Assembly (NCBI GenBank): GCA_035477595.1
Contig: DATIKM010000074.1
Location: forward strand, 1-9,589
Reading direction: 5' to 3'
DNA: 9,589 nt
From: DATIKM01 sp035477595
GTDB taxonomy: Bacteria; Armatimonadota; Chthonomonadetes; Chthonomonadales; CAJBBX01
This document shows, piece after piece, positions 1 to 6,026 of this stretch. A program made the position numbers and the translations under genes. Position 1 is the stretch's first letter; every line of letters begins with the position of its first letter. The notes under the pieces were generated by a model that saw nothing but the letters and a program-made list of their open reading frames with translations, searched no databases and was not told the DNA's origin.

Positions 1-279
1 TCGGTGGAGGCGAAGCGGCTCTCCGTTGGGCGCGGCCGCCACGTGGCCGTTGGGCGCATGGATCAGCGCCGCCTCCAGTCGCGGCTGGAGGGCGGCCGCG
101 TTCTGGCGCTGGACGACGGCTCGCTCTGGGAGGTCGCACCTGTCGACCGGTTCAAGACGGCGCTGTGGCTGCCGCGCGAGGAGCTCCTGGTGGTGCGGAG
201 CAACAACCCCTTCCACCCCTACCGGCTGGTGGGGGAGCGCGAGTCGGTGGAAGCGAAGCGGCTCCCCGTTGGGCGCGGC
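1..279 (+). repeat. 36-bp direct repeat, copies at 1-36 and 244-279
   Basis: The two copies match at 34 of 36 positions; they differ at the 9th base (g/a) and the 21st base (t/c). They are 243 bases apart, exactly 81 codons, so both are read in the same frame and encode SVEAKRLSVGRGR and SVEAKRLPVGRGW. The core ccgttgggcgc occurs a third time at 47-57. The first copy touches the window edge, so the repeat may extend further left. Confidence 0.85.
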
Positions 280-285
280 TGGTAG
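1..285 (+). CDS. 3' end of a small hypothetical protein (5' truncated by the window edge)
   Basis: The frame is open from base 1, so the true start is probably outside the window; a GTG at 4 and an ATG at 58 are possible but lack a good ribosome binding site. The visible 94 residues end at TAG 283-285. The middle carries a compact pattern: a Gly-Gly-Arg-Val stretch, then DDGSLWEV, then ALWLP, then VVRSNNPFHPYRL. This alternation of strands and turns resembles small beta-rich domains in short hypothetical proteins, but I cannot name the family. The segment SVEAKRL-S/P-VGRGR/W occurs at both the start and the end of the visible protein, encoded by an almost perfect 36-bp repeat. The function is unknown. 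The composition and in-frame repeat favour a real gene over a chance ORF. Confidence 0.55.
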   Translation, partial: SVEAKRLSVGRGRHVAVGRMDQRRLQSRLEGGRVLALDDGSLWEVAPVDRFKTALWLPREELLVVRSNNPFHPYRLVGERESVEAKRLPVGRGW

Positions 286-309
286 CTGTGCTCTCCCTGC
301 AGGTCAGGT

Positions 310-477
310 GCTGACGACGTGGGATGGGCGTACAGCCGATCCTATCCAAACGCGCGGGCACGCGTCCGCTGCCTCGAACCTTGGCTCGCCTACTACAACG
401 AGCACCGACCCCACGGAGCACTCGGAGGAGCACCCCCTACCTCACGGATGCCTAACTCGCCTGGAAACGACAGCTAG
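310..477 (+). pseudogene. C-terminal remnant of an IS481-type (DDE integrase-fold) transposase
   Basis: Read from about 310 in the frame ending at TAG 475-477, the translation contains WAYSRSYPNARARVR followed by LEPWLAYYNEHRPHGALGG and APPTSRM. The tryptophan-alanine-tyrosine block, then W-L-x-x-Y-N-x-x-R-P-H-x-A-L-G-G, then P-P-x-S-R, is the standard end of IS481-family and related rve-fold transposases, just after the last catalytic glutamate. Everything upstream (helix-turn-helix, DDE core) is absent: the preceding 24 bases belong to the end of the neighbouring small gene. It is therefore a dead scar of an insertion or recombination event. I could not identify terminal inverted repeats or a target duplication around it. 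Confidence 0.75.
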
Positions 478-610
478 CCACCGGTGACCGAACCTTGGGA
501 GGGGTGGCGGTCCGAACCTTCACGTGCGTCACTGCAGGGGAGGGCTTCACCGCGACCCGTCGGACGCCTGCTCCGCGCCGAATCACTCGTGCGCCCGCCC
601 CGGATCCGCC
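478..610. other. Non-coding stretch between the transposase remnant and the convergent DUF6785 gene
   Basis: No credible gene is visible. The 9-mer ccgaacctt occurs twice here (488-496 and 512-520), and cgaaccttgg occurs at 375-384 and 489-498, possibly debris from the lost insertion element. No hairpin followed by a T run marks a terminator for the genes that converge here. Confidence 0.4.
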
Positions 611-2641
611 CTACCAGTTGATCGGGTAGGCGGTGATGCCGGTCAGACAGGCGACGAGCGTCGTCAGACCGCCCGACACGAAGTCGCCCACGATGACGCC
701 GAAGAAGAAGGGCAGCGACCGGCGGTAGAGGGACATGCCTCCGTAGCGCAACACCACCACCTTCGTGATCCACGCGATGAAGAAGGGCAGCCATACCTGG
801 TTCATGGTGGGCGTGTTCGCGATGGCGTAGCCGACGGGGTGGAACACCCACCAGGTGAACTGCGCGCGCAGGAGCATGAGCAGCGTGGTGATCGCCATGC
901 CGGCGCCCACGGCGAAGGTGCCCGGCACGTCCGTCCTCACAGGCGTGTTCAGCGTGTCGGCAAGCTGGTCGAAGGGCTGCCGGCCCATGAAGGTGCGCCA
1001 GCTATCGGTCTTCGCGCCCGCGCCGAAGGCGTACCAGATGACGAGCGCAATGGCAAACGACGCGGCGGTCCCCAGCACGATGGCGAGCACCAGCGCCCAG
1101 GTGAGCCGGCGCTTGTGCAACCCGACGGCATCCGCCATCCGGTAGGCGTCGAACTGGTTCGGCATCGAGATGCAACGAAGGTCGAAGCTGGCGATGGCGG
1201 TCCGCAGATAGGCCAGCACGGTGAGGTCGGCGGGCGTGTAGGCGGCGGTGCCCACTGTGGTGGTCATCAGCCTGTAGGCGTCCACGTCCGGCCCGAAGAG
1301 CCACGCATTGCCGGTCTCGGCGCGGATGCGCGCGGCCGCGGTGAAGTAGCAGAGCGCGAGCAGCAGCACGACGATTGCCACCGAGGGACGCATGCCCGCC
1401 GCGACGCACCACGCCACGAGGGCGGCCAGGCAGGCGGCGAGCCCGATGAACGCGGCGCGGTAGGACATGGGCTCGGCGGCGTCCGGCGCGGGTGCGCCGC
1501 GCTCGCGTCTGCCGAACGCCATGCCCCACACTTCGCGCAGGTAGCCGCGCGATAGCCACAGCCCGATGAGCGCGAGCGCCATGAACGCCCCGGCGCCCTG
1601 GTGCCCGATGAAGGGCCACGCGCTCTGCCCGCCGCCCGCCGGGCCCGCCGCGAGGCCGGTCGCGGCGCCGAACACCGCCTGCCCCTTCGTCATCAGCCAG
1701 AAGAACCAGCACGAGAACGTCAGCTCCACCGACAGCAGGTAGGCGATCCCGATGACGAAGGGATAGAACGAGATCGGCGTATGGCCGATGGCGTTCCAGG
1801 GAGGCGCGTTCAGCAGGTGCACGAGGTCCGGCTGGCCGGCGGTGCGCGTGGGCAGGTAGGGCACGGCAGGGGCGTTGAGGTGGAACGTGTTCATCACGTT
1901 GATGCAGAACGGTATCGCGAGCCCGATCCAGAGCAGGCGGTTGCTGAAGAAGCTCCCGCCCTGCTGCATCATCTGGATGGGCACCGCGACGGTGGGGAAC
2001 GTCAGGCGCTCGCGGTCGATCCACTGCCGTCGCAGAATGGAGACCAGACAGAGCGTGGCGAGCGCCACGAGCACCATGAAGCCCACCCAGGCGACCATCT
2101 GCGACCGCCACGCGTCCCAGGGGACCATGGCGTTGCCCACGTAGAACCCGCGGAGAGCGGCTGCATCCTTCTGCGCCAGCCAGTCGGGGATGAACGGGTG
2201 GAAGAGCGCCGCCCAGTTGTTGCTCGCGTTGGCGTAGTAGAACGCTGCCGTGATGCCCGGCACGATGAAGTGGATGCCGCCCGACGAGGAGATGACGGTG
2301 GACACGGTCATCATCACGTAGATGACGAGCAACTCGGCGGGGCTGAAGGCGAGCGGGCGCAGGAAGCGGCTGAGGATGATGTTGGTGATCACCAGCGCGA
2401 ACAGCACGTTGAACGCGCCGACGGGGATGCTCGTGTTCGCCAGCGCCGTGTGGCCGCGCCCGCCGAGCACCAGCTCGGCCCAGTGGATCCACAGGTTCGT
2501 GAGAGCGCTGAGCGCGAGCCCGAGAAGTACACTCCGCCAGGTGACAACGGCGGGCAGCCGTATCCCGGCGTCCGCGCCTGCCGCGCCGCCGGCCGGTGGC
2601 GCGGAGCGAACCTCAGGGCCGGTGGGGAGGGCTGAGTTCAT
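611..2641 (-). CDS. Multi-pass membrane protein, DUF6785/DUF6784 family
   Basis: This 676-residue integral membrane protein starts at ATG 2641 behind a GGAGAG site (2645-2650) and ends at TAG 611-613. After a hydrophilic, Pro/Ala-rich N-terminus (about 1-33) I count roughly 12-14 hydrophobic segments, for example 36-56, 74-94, 101-119, 182-203, 234-252, 349-366, 395-415, 419-436, 515-540, 578-592, 615-632 and 644-670. Blocks I recognise from the DUF6785 (N-terminal) and DUF6784 (C-terminal) pair include SSSGGIHFIVPG (118-129), the FHPFIPDWL loop (147-155), ETGNAWLFGPD (442-452), and the end VVLRYGGMSLYRRSLPFF followed by GDFVSGG. The length fits the family. Its transport substrate is not established; the topology suggests a carrier. 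It lies 65 bases downstream of the phosphodiesterase on the same strand and is probably co-transcribed with it. Confidence 0.85.
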   Translation of the reverse strand: MNSALPTGPEVRSAPPAGGAAGADAGIRLPAVVTWRSVLLGLALSALTNLWIHWAELVLGGRGHTALANTSIPVGAFNVLFALVITNIILSRFLRPLAFSPAELLVIYVMMTVSTVISSSGGIHFIVPGITAAFYYANASNNWAALFHPFIPDWLAQKDAAALRGFYVGNAMVPWDAWRSQMVAWVGFMVLVALATLCLVSILRRQWIDRERLTFPTVAVPIQMMQQGGSFFSNRLLWIGLAIPFCINVMNTFHLNAPAVPYLPTRTAGQPDLVHLLNAPPWNAIGHTPISFYPFVIGIAYLLSVELTFSCWFFWLMTKGQAVFGAATGLAAGPAGGGQSAWPFIGHQGAGAFMALALIGLWLSRGYLREVWGMAFGRRERGAPAPDAAEPMSYRAAFIGLAACLAALVAWCVAAGMRPSVAIVVLLLALCYFTAAARIRAETGNAWLFGPDVDAYRLMTTTVGTAAYTPADLTVLAYLRTAIASFDLRCISMPNQFDAYRMADAVGLHKRRLTWALVLAIVLGTAASFAIALVIWYAFGAGAKTDSWRTFMGRQPFDQLADTLNTPVRTDVPGTFAVGAGMAITTLLMLLRAQFTWWVFHPVGYAIANTPTMNQVWLPFFIAWITKVVVLRYGGMSLYRRSLPFFFGVIVGDFVSGGLTTLVACLTGITAYPINW

Positions 2642-2706
2642 CGGCTCTCCGTGCGCACCACGTGCCCGCGCGGTCAGACATCGGGGCAGGCCAGGCGCGC
2701 GGGCTG

Positions 2707-3519
2707 CTATTCGCCGCGGTCGCCCGCGCTACCTCCCGCGCCCTGCGCCCGCTCGCGCCGCGCAAGCAGGAAGTCGCGGAGCCGCGGCAGGAGGTTCACG
2801 TTGAGCAGATCGACCCCGGCTGCGAGCAGCTCTTCCCAGACCGCCTCGCTGTGGGGGATGGCCCAGAAGCGCACCCGCCTGCCCGCCGAGTGCGCCCGCT
2901 CCACGATGCCCCGCAGCTTCCGGCGCTCCTCCTCCGGCATGGGGCCCTCCCCTCGCCAGCGGAAGTGGCTGGGCCAGTTGTCGCTCAGGAGGGGCATGGC
3001 GTGGACAGGAAGCGTGGACTCGAGGTCCTCGAGCCGCCCGTCGATGGCAGCATGGCGCGTCCGGTCGGCGAGGATCTGCTCCCGGGGCCTGTCGCCGCTG
3101 ATGACCACGGTCACCGCGCGCTCCGTCACCACGCCGTCCCGCACCTCCGTCAACATGTCACGGTACCGGGCGAGCACCTCGCGCAGTCGCTCGTAGACCT
3201 CCGCGCCCTGCTCCTTGATGTCGATCAGCAGGATGAACGGCGGCCCGCCGGGGTGGACGCGGCCACCATTCGCGCGGACCCGCGCGCGGAGCGGGTCTAG
3301 GTAGAGCGCCTCCAGGGTCCTTGTCGGGCGCAACGTGGCGCGCCCGTGGGCCACGAGCAGCGCGTCGCCCACGCGGAAGATGTCGGCCTCCACGCTGCAG
3401 AAGCCGTGGTCGAGGGCGTCCAGCAGCGGGCGAGAGCGGAGGAAGTCGTTGTGCGAGTGCGCCTGCGGCAACGGAACCACCTGCCCCGCCAGCGCGACGC
3501 AGAGCGCCAGAAGCAGCAT
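2707..3519 (-). CDS. Secreted PI-PLC/GDPD-superfamily phosphodiesterase, AIM6-like
   Basis: This 270-residue protein starts at ATG 3519 behind a strong GGGAGG site. A short hydrophobic leader (MLLLALCVALAGQVVPLPQA) suggests export. The mature protein begins with HSHNDF (21-26), followed by CSVEADIF (41-48), LLVAHGR (54-60), TLEALYLDPL (68-77) and LLIDIK (97-102). This order of His-His-Asn-Asp, Glu-x-Asp, His and Asp-x-Lys is the active-site and metal-binding layout of the TIM-barrel phosphodiesterase group that includes fungal AIM6-like proteins and bacterial glycerophosphodiester phosphodiesterase relatives. The expected reaction is hydrolysis of a phosphodiester, with a divalent metal, outside the cytoplasm; the substrate is unknown. 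The C-terminal GVDLLN motif is present, but the acidic pair I would expect next is replaced by VNLLP. The last ~20 residues are a low-complexity tail. Confidence 0.85.
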   Translation of the reverse strand: MLLLALCVALAGQVVPLPQAHSHNDFLRSRPLLDALDHGFCSVEADIFRVGDALLVAHGRATLRPTRTLEALYLDPLRARVRANGGRVHPGGPPFILLIDIKEQGAEVYERLREVLARYRDMLTEVRDGVVTERAVTVVISGDRPREQILADRTRHAAIDGRLEDLESTLPVHAMPLLSDNWPSHFRWRGEGPMPEEERRKLRGIVERAHSAGRRVRFWAIPHSEAVWEELLAAGVDLLNVNLLPRLRDFLLARRERAQGAGGSAGDRGE

Positions 3520-3618
3520 CGTGGGCCTCCCGGTTGGCGATGCGGTCCGCGGATCAGCCAGGCCGGCTGGCGCCCCTCACCGTGCCGCCGCGCTGGTTCA
3601 GCGCGAGAGAGCAGTACG

Positions 3619-3653
3619 CCGCAACGACCCGGTAGGGGACCGTTGGGTTGCGG
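3619..3653 (-). terminator. Imperfect hairpin just downstream of corA; possible terminator or RNA-processing site
   Basis: Outer arms ccgcaac (3619-3625) and gttgcgg (3647-3653) pair perfectly over 7 bp. After a 4x4 internal loop, cggt (3630-3633) pairs with accg (3639-3642) around a 5-base loop. It begins 25 bases past the corA stop in the 159-base gap before the phosphodiesterase gene. No T run follows on the minus strand, so it is not a classical intrinsic terminator. A second small hairpin (arms cgcgct/agcgcg) lies at 3589-3605. Confidence 0.35.
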
Positions 3654-3678
3654 GGCAGCGCGCCCTGGCCGGAGCCGA

Positions 3679-4647
3679 TCACCTGAGCCAGCCCTTGCGC
3701 TTGATGAAGATCAGCGGCAGCAGCGCGGCCGAGAACGTCAGCACGATCGACATGGCGAACCCGTATCTCCAGCTCAGCTCGGGCATCACCGCGAAGTTCA
3801 TGCCGTAGAACGTGGCCACCAGCGTGGGCGGTAGGAACACCGCGGTGATCACGGTGAACACCTTCACGATCTGGTTCTGCTTGATGTTGAGCAAGCCGAC
3901 CACCGAGTTCTGCAGGTACCGCACCTTGTCGTGCTCGAAGGCCGCGTGCTCCTTGACCCCGTTCACGTCCATGATCAGCTCCTGCACGAGCGACTGCAGC
4001 TCCGGCTCCTTGTAGCCGTCAACCTCGCCGTTCAGGTAGCGCACCACGCGTGCCAGGCCGAGCTGGCTCTCGAGGCAGTTGGAGATGAGCTCTTCGCTGT
4101 CGTTCAGCTCGAGTAGCGTCTCCGTCAGATCGCTTACGCCCAGCTCGCGCCCGAGGCTGCCCGAGGCCTCCGACAACCGCCCGATCGTGTCGGCGGTGGC
4201 CTCCAGGTCGCTGGCGATCTGCTCGATCACCTGGCTGGTGCCGTCGTTGATGCCTGCCAGGATCATGCGCATGAGCGATCGGGTGTCCGTCGCCTGCTGC
4301 GGCCTGCGCCACAGGCGCTGCATGGCGCGGTTGAGCGGCGTGAGCTCGGCGGTGTCGTGCAGCGTCACCAGCAACCGGTCGCCCAGAACGAAGGTCACCT
4401 TGTGGAACGACGGTACGTGCTGCTCATTCATTGCCACCAGCTCGGCGAAGAGATACACGTACTCCTCGTCCTCATAGACGCTGGAGTGCTGCATCTGAGG
4501 GTCGACGTTGAAGCGCTTGCGCAGCTCCGCCATGATGGTCTCGTCGGACGCGCCGACGTCGATCCACAGGAAACCCTCCGGTGGGAGGTCGCTGATGCCG
4601 GCCTGCGTCTCGATCTTGTTGTTGGTTCGGAAGATGGAACGGATCAC
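3679..4647 (-). CDS. corA: CorA-type divalent metal ion (Mg2+/Co2+) channel
   Basis: This 322-residue inner-membrane protein belongs to the CorA pentameric Mg2+/Co2+ channel family. I place the start at GTG 4647: it follows AGGAGAGG (4652-4659) at ideal spacing and gives the usual CorA length, whereas the open frame upstream to 4896 lacks family-like sequence and runs over the neighbouring gene. The cytoplasmic domain contains FLWIDVGASDE (26-36), HSSVYEDEEYVYLF (54-67) and a long helical part (about 125-260). TM1 is about 262-280 and ends in the signature YGMNF (281-285, GMN at 282-284), followed by MPEL and TM2 at about 297-315. The basic tail KRKGWLR is typical. All hallmark elements are intact, so it should be functional. 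It follows the PepSY-like gene after 47 bases, suggesting co-transcription. Confidence 0.95.
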   Translation of the reverse strand: MIRSIFRTNNKIETQAGISDLPPEGFLWIDVGASDETIMAELRKRFNVDPQMQHSSVYEDEEYVYLFAELVAMNEQHVPSFHKVTFVLGDRLLVTLHDTAELTPLNRAMQRLWRRPQQATDTRSLMRMILAGINDGTSQVIEQIASDLEATADTIGRLSEASGSLGRELGVSDLTETLLELNDSEELISNCLESQLGLARVVRYLNGEVDGYKEPELQSLVQELIMDVNGVKEHAAFEHDKVRYLQNSVVGLLNIKQNQIVKVFTVITAVFLPPTLVATFYGMNFAVMPELSWRYGFAMSIVLTFSAALLPLIFIKRKGWLR

Positions 4648-4651
4648 AGGA

Positions 4652-4659
4652 CCTCTCCT
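4652..4659 (-). promoter_or_regulatory. Ribosome binding site that fixes the GTG start of corA
   Basis: On the minus strand the site reads AGGAGAGG, with 4 bases from its end to the GTG at 4647 and 7 bases from the AGGAG core. It is the best Shine-Dalgarno match in the region and is the main reason for preferring the GTG start over upstream in-frame candidates. Confidence 0.8.
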
Positions 4660-4694
4660 GACACGCGTCCGGAAGCCGACCTTGCCGTGGAGCG

Positions 4695-5093
4695 TCAGCG
4701 CGCAGGGGCGGGCCTGGCGGCGATGAGGAGCGTCTTCGCATCCACTTCCACCAGCCAGGCCTTGCCGGCGTTCAGCGCGACGGCGCGATAGGCGCCGCCC
4801 GTGCGTTGAAGGTCGCGGATCTCGCGGTATCCCAGGCGCGTGAGCAGATCCTCCACCTCGCTCTTGCCCAGGCCGGTGGCGGCAGGAACGTCCCACTCTT
4901 GCGTCGCCGCGCCGCTGAAGTGCTCGTGCGCAGGGGAGGTTGACGAGGTGACCGTGGCGACGCCGGGCGGCTGGAGGTAGTGGATCAGCAGCAGCGCCGC
5001 GGAGATCAACACGTACAGGATCACCACCGAGAGGATGATCTCGTTCTCCAGGCTGGACTTGCGGATGGGTGCTCGCTCGCGCTTAGCGTTCAT
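4695..5093 (-). CDS. Small single-TM protein with a PepSY-like C-terminal domain
   Basis: This 132-residue protein starts at ATG 5093, preceded by a purine-rich AGGGGGA about 7 bases away. Residues 1-18 are basic and polar, 19-40 form one strong transmembrane helix (IILSVVILYVLISAALLLIHYL), and 41-76 are a Ser/Thr/Pro-rich linker. Residues 77-126 run KSEVEDLLTRLGYREIRDLQ, then a GG turn, then YRAVALNAGKAWLVEVDAKT. The helix, followed by G-Y-x-x-I-x-D-L, then A-x-x-x-G-K, then V-D-x-x-T, resembles a single PepSY-type repeat, often found anchored at the cell surface; this assignment is by pattern only. The frame stays open upstream to beyond 5216, where residues such as DPDDIERAILLALGFRLLPRQ look protein-like, so the gene could be longer (see findings). 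It heads the minus-strand gene line, 47 bases before corA. Confidence 0.65.
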   Translation of the reverse strand: MNAKRERAPIRKSSLENEIILSVVILYVLISAALLLIHYLQPPGVATVTSSTSPAHEHFSGAATQEWDVPAATGLGKSEVEDLLTRLGYREIRDLQRTGGAYRAVALNAGKAWLVEVDAKTLLIAARPAPAR

Positions 5094-5242
5094 GGCCGAT
5101 TCCCCCTGTGGCAGCCTGAGCTGCCGGGGCAGGAGGCGGAAGCCGAGCGCGAGCAGAATGGCGCGCTCGATGTCGTCCGGGTCGGCGACGCGGCGGGCGC
5201 AAGCAGACCCGCGCAAAGCGCCTCTAGCAGCGTGAAGCTCAT
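5090..5242 (-). CDS. Possible small leader ORF overlapping the PepSY-like gene (weak)
   Basis: This 50-codon frame starts at ATG 5242 behind GGAG with 7-base spacing, a better site than that of the downstream gene. Its TGA overlaps the ATG of the PepSY-like gene as ATGA, which would allow translational coupling. It begins MSFTLLEALCAGLLAP, which looks like protein, but then becomes Ser/Thr/Cys-rich as an out-of-frame reading would. The other frame over the same bases is much more protein-like from DPDDIERAILLALGF on. Either this is a coupled leader peptide, or it is the true 5' end of the PepSY-like gene separated from it by a one-base deletion. Confidence 0.3.
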   Translation of the reverse strand: MSFTLLEALCAGLLAPAASPTRTTSSAPFCSRSASASCPGSSGCHRGNRP

Positions 5243-5465
5243 GGTGGTTCTCCGTGATGGCCCACCTGCTCCACGCGCTTCATGGCGTGCTCAGGCGGGC
5301 TCTTGTTCCTCAGCGTCCGGCATGGTTAGCGATGCTCCTGTGACAGCGTCGATGTCGCGCAATGTGCGGCGACTGCAGGCCCCGTCCGAACGGCAACCGG
5401 CGCACCTGAGTGCGGCGGAGCCCTGTAGCACTCCCCACGGAGGCGCCGCGCCACCGTCGACGCAT

Positions 5466-5646
5466 GCATTCCGCACGCGTGACGCGAGATACGGACGCGG
5501 TTCGGCGCCACTGGCCCGGACGAACGTCGGCCAATCAAGGCCTGGAGGGGGACCGACCGCGGCGGAATGCCGCGATCAGATGCCGCCTCTCGCACTCGGC
5601 AAGATAGCGGCGGGGGAATGCCTGCGCGCTACCCTGCTCGGAATGC
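5466..5646. repeat. Four copies of heptamer GGAATGC, candidate regulator sites
   Basis: Copies lie at 5564-5570, 5615-5621 and 5640-5646 on the plus strand and at 5466-5472 on the minus strand. Two share a longer match, GGAATGC followed by C/A and then TGCG (5615 and 5466 copies). The copy at 5564 sits inside a perfect hairpin. I saw no further exact copy of this heptamer elsewhere in the window when reading by eye. They could be operators for a regulator of either flanking gene set; no regulator gene is visible here. Confidence 0.35.
5558..5574. repeat. Perfect inverted repeat cgcggc-ggaat-gccgcg
   Basis: Six-base arms at 5558-5563 and 5569-5574 flank a five-base loop. There is no T run on either side, so it does not look like an intrinsic terminator. 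Its loop and right arm contain one of the GGAATGC motifs, so it may be a protein-binding site. Confidence 0.4.
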
Positions 5647-5726
5647 GCCCTGTAAGTGAACTGGCAGACTACTGTCGCCCGAACAAGCGTCCACGCTGAA
5701 GTCTCCGCGATTGGTGCAAGCAAAGC

Positions 5727-5755
5727 ATTGTACACGATCTGACGAACACATTCCA
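5727..5755 (-). promoter_or_regulatory. Weak sigma70-like promoter candidate, minus strand
   Basis: In the lowest-GC part of the intergenic region the minus strand reads TACAAT (5727-5732), five of six matches to a consensus -10 box. A TGGAAT -35-like box (5750-5755, three of six) stands 17 bases upstream. It points towards the PepSY-like/corA gene line but is about 630 bases from the first start, which implies a long leader or an unseen gene. Low confidence. Confidence 0.25.
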
Positions 5756-5811
5756 CAGCAAGGTGCAGGGATTCAAGCCCCTTTTTGGGTGTTTCCGCCA
5801 ACCCCGACGCG

Positions 5812-5825
5812 GGCCGGCGCCGGCC
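5812..5825. repeat. Perfect 14-bp palindrome ggccggcgccggcc
   Basis: The sequence equals its own reverse complement over 14 bases, about 200 bases upstream of the sugar cassette. In such GC-rich DNA it may be fortuitous. It is all G and C and contains overlapping restriction-type palindromes, so a role as an operator is only a possibility. Confidence 0.4.
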
Positions 5826-6026
5826 GCTCCAGGATGCGCGCCGAGAGGCGTCGCGGAGTTGCCATACGCGCCGCGCGAGCGGAGTGCCCTGCCGCCTCGG
5901 CTCGCCATGCATCCCGCAGGACGAGCGCGCCCTCGCGTCGAATGACCCCGTACGCTTCGTCCCGAGCGCACGACAGCGCGCCCATCCGGCGCCACAGGCC
6001 GGCGGCGCGGAAGGGAGCGGAACCAC

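Larger units (their letters stand above)
5243..6026. other. 784-base divergent intergenic region
   Basis: No frame here shows a convincing protein domain, and the open frames on both strands look like GC-driven chance. The stretch separates the minus-strand envelope genes from the plus-strand sugar cassette, so regulatory signals for both should lie here. It contains four copies of GGAATGC, a hairpin at 5558-5574, a 14-bp palindrome at 5812-5825 and a lower-GC patch (35 of 70 bases are G or C in 5711-5780). A 14-codon mini-ORF (5283 to 5239, minus) ends in an ATGA overlap with the ORF starting at 5242. Confidence 0.5.

Noticed and set aside
524..1555. A 343-residue plus-strand frame opposite the DUF6785 gene
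   Set aside because: Highly charged, repetitive Arg/Gly/His/Glu sequence typical of antisense frames in GC-rich DNA.
1002..2492. A 496-residue second minus-strand frame inside the DUF6785 gene
   Set aside because: Arg/Ala/His-rich composition with no family similarity; it overlaps a well-supported membrane protein in another frame.
4648..4896. An 83-residue upstream extension of CorA
   Set aside because: It overlaps the end of the PepSY-like gene, lacks CorA similarity, and the GTG at 4647 has an excellent ribosome site.
5291..5476. A 61-residue minus-strand frame ending TMPDAEEQEPA
   Set aside because: No ribosome site at its start, no recognisable pattern, and composition like non-coding DNA; only the last 10 codons look at all protein-like.
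5768..5781. A tRNA T-arm-like stretch (gggattcaagcccc)
   Set aside because: No acceptor stem, anticodon arm or CCA end can be fitted around it.
5780..5796. A possible intrinsic terminator around the ccccttttt run
   Set aside because: The flanking stem is only about three base pairs and the T run lies in the loop rather than after a stem.
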